Below the pieces are notes generated by a model that ran no database searches, was not told where the DNA came from, and saw only the letters and a program-made list of their open reading frames with translations. The position numbers and the translations under genes are program-made. DNA of 64,000 nt. It comes from Odiellus spinosus (Eukaryota; Arthropoda; Arachnida; Opiliones; Phalangiidae). Positions 44,708-57,867 of this stretch are shown piece by piece. Every line of letters begins with the position of its first letter. Position 1 is the stretch's first letter. The stretch covers positions 2,170,001 through 2,234,000 of the forward strand of contig OY987232.1 in the NCBI GenBank assembly GCA_963920705.1, in the 5' to 3' direction.

Positions 44708-47025
44708 GTAAATAAATATGGTAAATTTGTGAATCTAATCTTGGGAAATTGGTGGATCTATACTTGGGAAATTGCTGGATCTATACTTGGGAAATTTGTG
44801 AATCTATACATGGTAAATTTGTAAATCTATACTTGGGAAATTTGTGAATCTATACTTGTGAAATTTGTGAATCTATACTTGTGAAATTTGTGAATCTATA
44901 CTTGGGAAATTTGTGAATCTATACTTGGGAAATATGTGAATCTATACTTGGGAAATTTGTGAATCTATACATGGTAAATTTGTGAATCTATACTTGGGAA
45001 ATTTGTGAATCTACACTTGGGAAATTTGTGAATCTATACTTGGGAAATTTGTGAATCTATACTTGGGAAATATGTGAATCTATACTTGGGAAATTTGTGA
45101 ATCTATACATGGTAAATTTGTGAATCTATACTTGGGAAATTTGTGAATCTATACTTGGGAAATTTGTGAATCTATGCTTCTGAAATTTGTGAATCTATAC
45201 TTGGGAAATTTGTGAATCTATACTTGGGAAATTTATGAATCTATACTTGGGAAATTTGTGAATCTATGCTTGGGAAATTTGTGAATCTATACTTAGGAAA
45301 TTTCTGAATCTATACTTGGGAAATTTGTGAATCTATACATGGTAAATTTTAAAATCTATACTTGGGAAATTTGTGAATCTATACATGGTAAATTTGTGAA
45401 TCTATACTTGGGAAATTTTGAATCTATACTTGGGAAATTGGTGGATCTATACTTGGGAAATTTGTGAATCTATACTTGGGAAATATGTGAATCTATACTT
45501 GGGAAATTTGTGAATCTAATCTTGGGAAATTGGTGGATCTATACTTGGGAAATTGGTGGATCTATACTTGGGAAATTGCTGGATCTATACTTGGGAAATT
45601 TGTGAATCTATACATGGTAAATTTGTGAATCTATACTTGGGAAATTTGTGAATCTATACTTGGGAAATTTGTGAATCTAATCTTGGGAAATTGGTGGATC
45701 TATACTTGGGAAATTGGTGGATCTATACTTGGGAAATTGCTGGATCTATACTTGGGAAATTTGTGAATCTATACATGGTAAATTTGTAAATCTATACTTG
45801 GGAAATTTGTGAATCTCTACTTGGGAAATTTGTGAATCTATACTTGTGAAATTTGTGAATCTATACTTGGGAAATTTGTGAATCTATACTTGGGAAATAT
45901 GTGAATCTATACTTGGGAAATTTATGAATCTATACTTGGGAAATTTGTGAATCTATGCTTGGGAAATTTGTGAATCTATACTTAGGAAATTTCTGAATCT
46001 ATACTTGGGAAATTTGTGAATCTATACATGGTAAATTTTAAAATCTATACTTGGGAAATTTGTGAATCTATACATGGTAAATTTGTGAATCTATACTTGG
46101 GAAATTTTGAATCTATACTTGGGAAATTGGTGGATCTATACTTGGGAAATTTGTGAATCTATACTTGGGAAATATGTGAATCTATACTTGGGAAATTTGT
46201 GAATCTAATCTTGGGAAATTTGTGAATCTATACTTGGGAAATTTGTGAATCTATACTTGGGAAATATGTGAATCTATACTTGGGAAATTTGTGAATCTAT
46301 ACATGGTAAATTTGTGAATCTATACTTGGGAAATTTGTGAATCTATACTTGGGAAATTTGTGAATCTAATCTTGGGAAATTGGTGGATCTATACTTGGGA
46401 AATTGGTGGATCTATACTTGGGAAATTGCTGGATCTATACTTGGGAAATTTGTGAATCTATACATGGTAAATTTGTAAATCTATACTTGGGAAATTTGTG
46501 AATCTCTACTTGGGAAATTTGTGAATCTATACTTGTGAAATTTGTGAATCTATACTTGGGAAATTTGTGAATCTATACTTGGGAAATATGTGAATCTATA
46601 CTTGGGAAATTTGTGAAACTATACATGGTAAATTTGTGAATCTATACTTGGGAAATTTGTGAATCTATACTTGGGAAATTTCTGAATCTATACTTGGGAA
46701 ATTTGTGAATCTATACATGGTAAATTTTTAAATCTATACTTGGGAAATTTGTGAATCTATACATGGTAAATTTGTGAATCTATACTTGGGAAATTTTGAA
46801 TCTATACTTGGGAAATTGGTGGATCTATACTTGGGAAATTTGTGAATCTATACTTGGGAAATATGTGAATCTATACTTGGGAAATTTGTGAATCTATACT
46901 TGGGAAATTTGTGAATCTAAACTTGGGAAATTGGTGGATCTATACTTGGGAAATTGGTGGATCTATACTTGGGAAATTGCTTGATCTATACTTGGAAAAT
47001 TTGTGAAACTATACTTGGGAAATAT
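44708..47025 (+). repeat. 101-monomer HOR unit (2,318 bp) with a 689-bp internal repeat
   Basis: The length is 101x23-5, which fits one 21-bp and three 22-bp monomers. ACTTAGGAAATTTCTG occurs twice, with TTAGG at 45293 and 45982, 689 bp apart (30x23-1), followed both times by TTTTAAAATC and a 22-bp TTTGAAT monomer. This marks a partial internal duplication not present in the neighbouring units. Confidence 0.8.
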
Positions 47026-48792
47026 GTAAATAAATATGCTAAATTTGTGAATCTAATCTTGGGAAATTGGTGGATCTATACTTGGGAAATTGCTGGATCT
47101 ATACTTGGGAAATTGCTGGATCTATACTTGGGAAATTTGTGAATCTATACATGGTAAATTTGTAAATCTATACTTGGGAAATTTGTGAATCTATACTTGT
47201 GAAATTTGTGAATCTATACTTGTGAAATTTGTGAATCTATACTTGTGAAATTTGTGAATCTATACTTGGGAAATTTGTGAATCTATACATGGTAAATTTG
47301 TGAATCTATACTTGGGAAATTTGTGAATCTACACTTGGGAAATTTGTGAATCTATACTTGGGAAATATGTGAATCTATACTTGGGAAATTTGTGAATCTA
47401 TACATGGTAAATTTGTGAATCTATACTTGGGAAATTTGTGAATCTATACTTGGGAAATTTGTGAATCTATACTTCTGAAATTTGTGAATCTATACTTGGG
47501 AAATTTGTGAATCTATACTTGGGAAATTTATGAATCTATACTTGGGAAATTTGTGAATCTATGCTTGGGAAATTTGTGAATCTATACTTAGGAAATTTCT
47601 GAATCTATACTTGGGAAATTTGTGAATCTATACATGGTAAATTTTAAAATCTATACTTGGGAAATTTGTGAATCTATACATGGTAAATTTGTGAATCTAT
47701 ACTTGGGAAATTTTGAGTCTATACTTGGGAAATTGGTGGATCTATACTTGGGAAATTTGTGAATCTATACTTGGGAAATATGTGAGTCTATACTTGGGAA
47801 ATTTGTGAATCTAATCTTGGGAAATTGGTGGATCTATACTTGGGAAATTGGTGGATCTATACTTGGGAAATTGCTGGATCTATACTTGGGAAATTTGTGA
47901 ATCTATACATGGTAAATTTGTAAATCTATACTTGGGAAATTTGTGAATCTCTACTTGGGAAATTTGTGAATCTATACTTGTGAAATTTGTGAATCTATAC
48001 TTGGGAAATTTGTGAATCTATACTTGGGAAATATGTGAATCTATACTTGGGAAATTTGTGAATCTATACATGGTAAATTTGTGAATCTATACTTGGGAAA
48101 TTTGTGAATCTATACTTGGGAAATTTGTGAATCTAATCTTGGGAAATTGGTGGATCTATACTTGGGAAATTGGTGGATCTATACTTGGGAAATTGCTGGA
48201 TCTATACTTGGGAAATTTGTGAATCTATACATGGTAAATTTGTAAATCTATACTTGGGAAATTTGTGAATCTCTACTTGGGAAATTTGTGAATCTATACT
48301 TGTGAAATTTGTGAATCTATACTTGGGAAATTTGTGAATCTATACTTGGGAAATATGTGAATCTATACTTGGGAAATTTGTGAATCTATACATGGTAAAT
48401 TTGTGAATCTATACTTGGGAAATTTGTGAATCTATACTTGGGAAATTTCTGAATCTATACTTGGGAAATTTGTGAATCTATACATGGTAAATTTTTAAAT
48501 CTATACTTCGGAAATTTGTGAATCTATACATGGTAAATTTGTGAGTCTATACTTGGGAAATTTTGAATCTATACTTGGGAAATTGGTGGATCTATACTTG
48601 GGAAATTTGTGAATCTATACTTGGGAAATATGTGAATCTATACTTGGGAAATTTGTGAATCTATACTTGGGAAATTTGTGAATCTAAACTTGGGAAATTG
48701 GTGGATCTATACTTGGGAAATTGGTGGATCTATACTTGGGAAATTGCTTGATCTATACTTGGGAAATTTGTGAAACTATACTTGGGAAATAT
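47026..48792 (+). repeat. 77-monomer HOR unit (1,767 bp)
   Basis: It is bounded by GTAAATAAAT monomers at 47026 and 48793; the first is a variant, with ATATGCTAAA in place of ATATGGTAAA. The length of 1767 equals 77x23-4. It carries TTAGG at 47588 before TTTCTG, like the units at 39,958 and 44,708, so it belongs to the same HOR family with two fewer monomers than the 79-mer. Confidence 0.8.
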
Positions 48793-49385
48793 GTAAATAA
48801 ATATGGTAAATTTGTGAATCTAATCTTGGGAAATTGGTGGATCTATACTTGGGAAATTGCTGGATCTATACTTGGGAAATTGCTGGATCTATACTTGGGA
48901 AATTTGTGAATCTATACATGGTAAATTTGTAAATCTATACTTGGGAAATTTGTGAATCTATACTTGTGAAATTTGTGAATCTATACTTGTGAAATTTGTG
49001 AATCTATACTTGGGAAATTTGTGAATCTATACTTGGGAAATATGTGAATCTATACTTGAGAAATTTGTGAATCTATACATGGTAAATTTGTGAATCTATA
49101 CTTGGGAAATTTGTGAATCTACACTTGGGAAATTTGTGAATCTATACTTGGGAAATTTGTGAATCTATACTTGGGAAATTTGTGAATCTATACTTTGGAA
49201 ATTTGTGAATCTATACTTCTGAAATTTGTGAATCTATACTTGGGAAATTTGTGAATCTATACTTGGGAAATTTATGAATCTATACTTGGGAAATTTGTGA
49301 ATCTATGCTTGGGAAATTTGTGAATCTATACTTGGGAAATTTCTGAATCTATACTTGGGAAATTTGTGAATCTATACATGGTAAA

Positions 49386-50442
49386 TTTTAAAATCTATAC
49401 TTGGGAAATTTGTGAATCTATACATGGTAAATTTGTGAATCTATACTTGGGAAATTTTGAATCTATACTTGGGAAATTGGTGGATCTATACTTGGGAAAT
49501 TTGTGAATCTATACTTGGTAAATATGTGAATCTATACTTGGGAAATTTGTGAATCTAATCTTGGGAAATTGGTGGATCTATACTTGGGAAATTGCTGGAT
49601 CTATACTTGGGAAATTTGTGAATCTATACATGGTAAATTTGTAAATCTATACTTGGGAAATTTGTGAATCTCTACTTGGGAAATTTGTGAATCTATACTT
49701 GTGAAATTTGTGAATCTATACTTGGGAAATTTGAGAATCTATACTTGGGAAATTTGTGAATCTATACTTGGGAAATTTGTGAATCTAAACTTGGGAAATT
49801 GGTGGATCTATACTTGGGAAATTGGTGGATCTATACTTGGGAAATTGCTTGATCTATACTTGGGAAATTTGTGAATCTATACTTGGAAAATATGTGAATC
49901 TATACATGGTAAATTTGTGAATCTAATCTTGGGAAATTGGTGGATCTATACTTGGGAAATTGCTGGATCTATACTTGGGAAATTTGTGAAACTATACATG
50001 GTAAATTTGTAAATCTATACTTGGGAAATTTGTGAATCTATACTTGTGAAATTTGTGAATCTATACTTGGGAAATTTGTGAATCTAATCTTGGGAAATTG
50101 GTGGATCTATACTTGGGAAATTGCTGGATCTATACTTGGGAAATTTGTGAAACTATACATGGTAAATTTGTAAATCTATACTTGGGAAATTTGTGAATCT
50201 ATACTTGGGAAATTTGTGAATCTATACTTGTGAAATTTGTGAATCTATACTTGGGAAATATGTGAATCTATACTTGGGAAATTTGTGAATCTATACTTGG
50301 GAAATTTGTGAATCTATACTTGGGAAATTTATGAATCTATACTTGGGAAATTTGTGAATCTATGCTTGGGAAATTTGTGAATCTATACTTGGGAAATTTC
50401 TGAATCTATACTTGGGAAATTTGTGAATCTATACATGGTAAA
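49386..50442 (+). repeat. 1,057-bp tandem duplication, left copy
   Basis: TTTTAAAATC at 49386 recurs at 50443, and the GAGAATC variant at 49733 recurs at 50790, both 1057 bp apart (46x23-1, one 22-bp monomer). The shared order includes TAATCTTGG, TGCTGGAT, CTCTAC, ACTTGTGAAA, TTGAGAAT, AAACTTGG, TGCTTGAT, ACTTGGAAAATATG and two GAAACTATACATGG modules. The preceding 48,793-49,385 is the start of a GTAAATAAAT-type unit. Confidence 0.82.
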
Positions 50443-51499
50443 TTTTAAAATCTATACTTGGGAAATTTGTGAATCTATACATGGTAAATTTGTGAATCTA
50501 TACTTGGGAAATTTTGAATCTATACTTGGGAAATTGGTGGATCTATACTTGGGAAATTTGTGAATCTATACTTGGGAAATATGTGAATCTATACTTGGGA
50601 AATTTGTGAATCTAATCTTGGGAAATTGGTGGATCTATACTTGGGAAATTGCTGGATCTATACTTGGGAAATTTGTGAATCTATACATGGTAAATTTGTA
50701 AATCTATACTTGGGAAATTTGTGAATCTCTACTTGGGAAATTTGTGAATCTATACTTGTGAAATTTGTGAATCTATACTTGGGAAATTTGAGAATCTATA
50801 CTTGGGAAATTTGTGAATCTATACTTGGGAAATTTGTGAATCTAAACTTGGGAAATTGGTGGATCTATACTTGGGAAATTGGTGGATCTATACTTGGGAA
50901 ATTGCTTGATCTATACTTGGGAAATTTGTGAATCTATACTTGGAAAATATGTGAATCTATACATGGTAAATTTGTGAATCTAATCTTGGGAAATTGGTGG
51001 ATCTATACTTGGGAAATTGCTGGATCTATACTTGGGAAATTTGTGAAACTATACATGGTAAATTTGTAAATCTATACTTGGGAAATTTGTGAATCTATAC
51101 TTGTGAAATTTGTGAATCTATACTTGGGAAATTTGTGAATCTAATCTTGGGAAATTGGTGGATCTATACTTGGGAAATTGCTGGATCTATACTTGGGAAA
51201 TTTATGAAACTATACATGGTAAATTTGTAAATCTATACTTGGGAAATTTGTGAATCTATACTTGGGAAATTTGTGAATCTATACTTGTGAAATTTGTGAA
51301 TCTATACTTGGGAAATATGTGAATCTATACTTGGGAAATTTGTGAATCTATACATGGTAAATTTGTGAACCTATACTTGGGAAATTTGTGAATCTATACT
51401 TGGGAAATTTTTGAATCTATACTTGGGAAATTTGTGAATCTATACTTGGGAAATTTGTGAATCTATACTTGGGAAATTTGTGAATCTATACTTGGGAAA
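50443..51499 (+). repeat. 1,057-bp tandem duplication, right copy
   Basis: It is collinear with 49,386-50,442 until about 51.3 kb, beyond which the order drifts, so the right end is nominal. A private change here is TTATGAAAC near 51190 in place of TTGTGAAAC. The TTTCTG marker at 50397, just upstream, is the last in the window. Confidence 0.75.
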
Positions 51500-51662
51500 T
51501 TTGTGAATCTACACTTGGGAAATTTGTGAATCTAAACTTGGGAAATTTGTGAATCTATACTTGGGAAATTTATGAATCTATACTTGAGAAATTTGTGAAT
51601 CTAAACTTGGGAAATTGGTGGATCTATACTTGAGAAAATTGTGGATCTATACTTGAGAAAAT

Positions 51663-52680
51663 TGTGGATCTATACTTGGGAAATTTTTGAATCTATACTT
51701 GGGAAATATGTGAATCTATACTTGGGAAATTTGTGAATCTATACTTGGGAAATTTGAGAATCTATACTTGGGAAATTTGTGAATCTATACTTGTGAAATT
51801 TGTGAACCTATACTTGGGAAATATGTGAGTCTATACTTGGGAAATTTGTGAATCTATACATGGTAAATTTGTGAATCTATACTTGGGAAATTTGTTAATC
51901 TATACTTGTGAAATTTGTGAATCTATACTTGGGAAATTTGTGAATCTATACTTGGGAAATTTGTGAATCTATACTTGGGAAATTTGTGAATCTATGCTTG
52001 GGAAATTTGTGAATCTAAACTTGGGAAATTGGTGGATCTATACTTGGGAAATTGGTGGATCTATACTTGGGAAATTGGTGGATCTATACTTGGCAAATTT
52101 CTGGATCTATACTTGGGAAATTGCTGGATCTATACTTGGGAAATTGGTGGATCTATACTTAGGAAATTGTTGGATCTATATTTGGGAAATTGGTGGATCT
52201 ATACTTGGGTAATTGGTGAATCTATACATGGTAAATTTGTAAATCTATACTTGGGAAATTTGTGAATCTATACTTGTGAAATTTGTGAATCTATTACTTG
52301 GGAAATATGTGAATCTATACTTGGGAAATTTGTGAATCTATACATGGTAAATTTGTGAATCTATACTTGGAAAATTTGTGAATCTATACTTGGGAAATTT
52401 GTGAATCTATACTTGGGAAATTTGTGAATCTATACTTGGGAAATTTGTGAATCTATACTTGGGAAATTTGTGAATCTATACTTGGGAAATTTGTGAATCT
52501 ATACTTGGGAAATTTGTGAATCTAAACTTGGGAAATTTGTGAATCTATACTTGGGAAATTTGTGAATCTATACTTGGGAAATATGTGAATCTATACTTGG
52601 GAAATTTGTGAATCTATACTTGGGAAATTTGTGAATCTATACTTGGGAAATTTGTGAATCTATACTTGGGAAATTTGTGA
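51663..52680 (+). repeat. Third, internally deleted copy of the 33.2/36.5-kb repeat
   Basis: It contains the rare sequence of variants seen at 33.7 and 37.0 kb: TTTTTGAAT, TTGAGAAT, GAACCTATAC, ATGTGAGTC (GAGTC at 51827), then TTGGCAAATTTCTGG at 52090, ACTTAGGAAA, TATTTGGG and GGGTAATTGG. The GAGTC-to-TTGGC distance is 263 bp against 560 at 37.1 kb; the missing 297 bp equals twelve 23-bp monomers plus the one 21-bp monomer of that stretch. A 1-nt insertion (CTATTACTTGG, near 52294) makes a 24-bp monomer. Confidence 0.8.
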
Positions 52681-52720
52681 ATCTATACTTGGGAAATATG
52701 TGAATCTATACTTGGGAAAT

Positions 52721-53180
52721 CTGTGAATCTATACATGGTAAATTTGTGAATCTATACTTGGAAAATTTGTGAATCTATACTTGGGAAATTTGTGAATCTA
52801 TACTTGTGAAATTTGTGAATCTATACTTGGGAAATTTGTGAATCTATACTTGGGAAATTTGTGAATCTATACTTGGGAAATTTGTGAATCTATACTTGGG
52901 AAATTTGTGAATCTATACTTGGGAAATATGTGAATCTATACTTGGGAAATCTGTGAATCTATACATGGTAAATTTGTGAATCTATACTTGGAAAATTTGT
53001 GAATCTATACTTGGGAAATTTGTGAATCTATACTTGGGAAATTTGTGAATCTATACTTGGGAAATTTGTGAATCTATACTTGGGAAATTTGTGAATCTAT
53101 ACTTGGGAAATATGTGAATCTATACTTGGGAAATTTGTGAATCTATACTTGGGAAATTGCTTGATCTATACTTGGGAAAT
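52721..53180 (+). repeat. 10-monomer (230-bp) tandem duplication
   Basis: The AAATCTGTGAAT variant followed by ACATGGTA and ACTTGGAAAATT occurs at 52721 and again at 52951, 230 bp (10x23) apart. The copies are almost the same monomer for monomer; the left has an ACTTGTGAAA unit where the right has the consensus. It is among the youngest-looking and shortest HOR events seen in the window. Confidence 0.75.
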
Positions 53181-55091
53181 TTGTGAATCTATACTTGGGA
53201 AATATGTGAATCTATACATGGTAAATTTGTGAATCTAATCTTGGGAAATTGGTGAATCTATACTTGGGAAATTGCTGGATCTATACTTGGGAAATTTGTG
53301 AATCTATTCATGGTAAATTTGTAAATCTATACTTGGGAAATTTGTGAACCTATACTTGGGAAATTTGTGAATCTATACTTGTGAAATTTGTGAATCTATA
53401 CTTGGGAAATTTGTGAATCTATACTTGGGAAATATGTGAATCTATACATGGTAAATTTGTGAATCTATACTTGGGAAATTTGTGAATCTATACTTGGGAA
53501 ATTTGTGAATCTATACTTGGGAAATTTGTGAATCTATACTTGGGAAATTTGTGAATCTATACTTGGGAAATTTGTGAATCTATACTTGGGAAATTTGTGA
53601 ATCTATACTTGGGAAATTTGTGAATCTATACTTGGGAAATTTGTGAATCTATACTTGGGAAATTTGTGAATCTATACTTGGGAAATTTGTGAATCTATAC
53701 TTGGGAAATATGTGAATCTATACTTGGGAAATTTGTGAATCTATACATGGTAAATTTGTGAATCTATACTTGGAAAATTTGTGAATCTATACTTGGGAAA
53801 TTTGTGAATCTAAACTTGTGAAATTTGTGAATCTATACTTGGGAAATTTGTGAATCTATACTTGGGAAATTTGTGAATCTATACTTGGGAAATTTGTGAA
53901 TCTATACTTGGGAAATTTGTGAATCTATACTTGGGAAATATGTGAATCTATACTTGGGAAATCTGTGAATCTATACATGGTAAATTTGTGAATCTATACT
54001 TGGAAAATTTGTGAATCTATACTTGGGAAATTTGTGAATCTATACTTGGGAAATTTGTGAATCTATACTTGGGAAATTTGTGAATCTATACTTGGGAAAT
54101 TTGTGAATCTATACTTGGGAAATATGTGAATCTATACTTGGGAAATTTGTGAATCTATACTTGGGAAATTGCTTGATCTATACTTGGGAAATTTGTGAAT
54201 CTATACTTGGGAAATATGTGAATCTATACATGGTAAATTTGTGAATCTAATCTTGGGAAATTGGTGAATCTATACTTGGGAAATTGCTGGATCTATACTT
54301 GGGAAATTTGTGAATCTATTCATGGTAAATTTGTAAATCTATACTTGGGAAATTTGTGAACCTATACTTGGGAAATTTGTGAATCTATACTTGTGAAATT
54401 TGTGAATCTATACTTGGGAAATTTGTGAATCTATACTTGGGAAATATGTGAATCTATACATGGTAAATTTGTGAATCTATACTTGGGAAATTTGTGAATC
54501 TATACTTGGGAAATTTGTGAATCTATACTTGGGAAATTTGTGAATCTATACTTGGGAAATTTGTGAATCTATACTTGGGAAATTTGTGAATCTATACTTG
54601 GGAAATTTGTGAATCTATACTTGGGAAATTTGTGAATCTATACTTGGGAAATTTGTGAATCTATACTTGGGAAATTTGTGAATCTATACTTGGGAAATTT
54701 GTGAATCTATACTTGGGAAATTTGTGAATCTATACTTGGGAAATTTGTGAATCTAAACTTGGGAAATTGGTGGATCTATACTTGGGAAATTTGTGAATCT
54801 ATACTTGGGAAATTTGTGAATCTATACTTGGAAAATTTGTGAATCTATACTTGGGAAATTTGTGAATCTATACTTGGGAAATATGTGAATCTATACTTGG
54901 GAAATTTTTGAATCTATACATGGTAAATTTGTGAATCTATACTTGGGAAATTTGTGAATCTATACTTGGGAAATTTGTGAATCTATACTTGGGAAATTTG
55001 TGAATCTATACTTGGGAAATTTGTGAATCTATACTTGGGAAATTGGTGAATCTAAACTTGGGAAATTGGTGGATCTATACTTGAGAAAATT

Positions 55092-55463
55092 GTGGATCTA
55101 TACTTGGGAAATTGGTGGATCTATACTTGGGAAATTTGTGAATCTATACTTGGGAAATTTGTGAATCTATACTTGGGAAATTTGAGAATCTATACTTGGG
55201 AAATTTGTGAATCTATACTTGGGAAATTGGTGGATCTATACTTGGGAAATTGGTGGATCTATACTTGGGAAATTGGTGGATCTATACTTGGCAAATTTCT
55301 GGATCTATACTTGGGAAATTGCTGGATCTATACTTGGGAAATTGGTGGATCTATACTTGGGAAATTGTTGGATCTATATTTAGGAAATTGGTGGATCTAT
55401 ACTTGGGAAATTTGTGAATCTATACTTGGGAAATTTGTGAATCTATACTTGGAAAATTTGTGA
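55092..55463 (+). repeat. GG-box module with an open + strand frame, not a gene
   Basis: A run of TGGTGGAT, TGCTGGAT and TGTTGGAT boxes surrounds the marker TTGGCAAATTTCTGG at 55288. GG-type boxes replace the TGA that TTGTGAAT supplies, so one frame stays open for 123 codons of a repeating GNWWIYTWEI-type peptide. Other frames of the same block translate to the same peptide shifted by a monomer. No distinct start context, codon bias or non-repeat domain is visible. Confidence 0.8.
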
Positions 55464-57276
55464 ATCTATACTTGGGAAATTTGTGAATCTATACTTGGGA
55501 AATTTGTGAATTTATACTTGGGAAATTTGTGAATTTATACTTGGGAAATTGGTGGATCTATACTTGGGAAATTGCTTGATCTATACTTGGGAAATTTGTG
55601 AATCTATACATGGTAAATTTGTGAATCTAATCTTGGGAAATTGGTGAATCTATACTTGAGAAATTGCTGGATCTATACTTGGGAAATTTGTGAATCTATA
55701 CATGGTAAATTTGTAAATCTATACTTGGGAAATTTGTGAACCTATACTTGGGAAATTTGTGAATCTATACTTGTGAAATTTGTGAATCTATACTTGGGAA
55801 ATTTGTGAATCTATACTTGGGAAATATGTGAATCTATACTTGGGAAATTTGTGAATCTATACATGGTAAATTTGTGAATCTATACTTGGAAAATTTGTGA
55901 ATCTATACTTGGGAAATTTGTGAATCTATACTTGTGAAATTTGTGAATCTATACTTGGGAAATTTGTGAATCTATACTTGGGAAATTTGTGAATCTATAC
56001 TTGGGAAATTTGTGAATCTATACTTGGGAAATTTGTGAATCTATACTTGGGAAATTTGTGAATCTATACTTGGGAAATATGTGAATCTATACTTGGGAAA
56101 TCTGTGAATCTATACATGGTAAATTTGTGAATCTATACTTGGAAAATTTGTGAATCTATACTTGGGAAATTTGTGAATCTATACTTGGGAAATTTGTGAA
56201 TCTATACTTGGGAAATTTGTGAATCTATACTTGGGAAATTTGTGAATCTATACTTGGGAAATATGTGAATCTATACTTGGGAAATTTGTGAATCTATACT
56301 TGGGAAATTGCTTGATCTATACTTGGGAAATTTGTGAATCTATACTTGGGAAATATGTGAATCTATACATGGTAAATTTGTGAATCTAATCTTGGGAAAT
56401 TGGTGAATCTATACTTGGGAAATTGCTGGATCTATACTTGGGAAATTTGTGAATCTATTCATGGTAAATTTGTAAATCTATACTTGGGAAATTTGTGAAC
56501 CTATACTTGGGAAATTTGTGAATCTATACTTGTGAAATTTGTGAATCTATACTTGGGAAATTTGTGAATCTATACTTGGGAAATATGTGAATCTATACAT
56601 GGTAAATTTGTGAATCTATACTTGGGAAATTTGTGAATCTATACTTGGGAAATTTGTGAATCTATACTTGGGAAATTTGTGAATCTATACTTGGGAAATT
56701 TGTGAATCTATACTTGGGAAATTTGTGAATCTATACTTGGGAAATTTGTGAATCTATACTTGGGAAATTTGTGAATCTATACTTGGGAAATTTGTGAATC
56801 TATACTTGGGAAATTTGTGAATCTATACTTGGGAAATTTGTGAATCTATACTTGGGAAATTTGTGAATCTATACTTGGGAAATTTGTGAATCTAAACTTG
56901 GGAAATTGGTGGATCTATACTTGGGAAATTTGTGAATCTATACTTGGGAAATTTGTGAATCTATACTTGGAAAATTTGTGAATCTATACTTGGGAAATTT
57001 GTGAATCTATACTTGGGAAATATATGAATCTATACTTGGGAAATTTTTGAATCTATACATGGTAAATTTGTGAATCTATACTTGGGAAATTTGTGAATCT
57101 ATACTTGGGAAATTTGTGAATCTATACTTGGGAAATTTGTGAATCTATACTTGGGAAATTTGTGAATCTATACTTGGGAAATTTGTGAATCTATACTTGG
57201 GAAATTTGTGAATCTATACTTGGGAAATTGGTGAATCTAAACTTGGGTAATTGGTTTATCTATACTTGAGAAAATT

Positions 57277-57867
57277 GTGGATCTATACTTGGGAAATTGG
57301 TGGATCTATATTTGGGAAATTTGTGAATCTATACTTGGGAAATTTGTGAATCTATACTTGGGAAATTTGAGAATCTATACTTGGGAAATTTGTGAATCTA
57401 TACTTGGGAAATTGGTGGATCTATACTTGGGAAATTGGTGGATCTATACTTGGGAAATTGGTGGATCTATACTTGGCAAATTTCTGGATCTATACTTGGG
57501 AAATTGCTGGATCTATACTTGGGAAATTGGTGGATCTATACTTGGGAAATTGTTGGATCTATATTTAGGAAATTGGTGGATCTATACTTGGGTAATTGGT
57601 GGATCTATACTTGGGAAATTTGTCAATCTATACTTGGGAAATTGGTGGATCTATACTTGGGAAATTGGTGGATCTATACTTGGGAAATTGTTGGATCTAT
57701 ACTTGAGAAATTGTTGGATCTATACTTGGGAAATTAGTGAATCTATACTTGGGAAATTTGTGAATCTACACTTGGGAAATTTGAGAATCTATACTTGGGA
57801 AATTTGTGAATCTATACTTGAGAAATTTGTGAATCTAAACTTGGGAAATTGGTGGATCTATACTTGA
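57277..57867 (+). repeat. Expanded GG-box module, longest open stretch in the window
   Basis: This block holds TTGGCAAATTTCTGG at 57473, TATTTAGG, GGGTAATTGG, TTGTCAAT and TTAGTGAAT variants. One frame is open for 196 codons and a second, out of phase over the same bases (57435-57737), for 100 codons, both spelling the same short repeated peptide. Overlapping open frames with identical periodic translations are what a 23-bp repeat without TGA gives, so coding is unlikely. It is a larger version of the module at 55.1 kb. Confidence 0.8.

Noticed and set aside
27147-48792. Equal 1,767-bp spacing of GTAAATAAAT monomers at 27147-28914 and 47026-48793 as evidence of one HOR copied over 20 kb
   Set aside because: Internal variants differ: the left interval contains ACTTGTTAAA and ACTTGAGAAA types absent from the right one. 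The equal length is probably coincidental.
22071-48909. Repeated 61-95 codon frames around the GTAAATAAAT monomers
   Set aside because: They arise because the 21-bp monomer shifts phase and the neighbouring GG and TGCTTGAT boxes lack TGA. The same short frame recurs simply because the HOR recurs.
57277-57867. 196-codon open reading frame, and similar frames at 55092-55463, 58393-58683, 59681-60190, 60172-60558 and 63418-63939
   Set aside because: The translation is the satellite read in one phase, giving a 23-residue periodic peptide. Overlapping frames give the same peptide shifted by a monomer, and openness depends only on GG-type boxes replacing TGA. No unique domain, splice context or regulatory sequence surrounds them.
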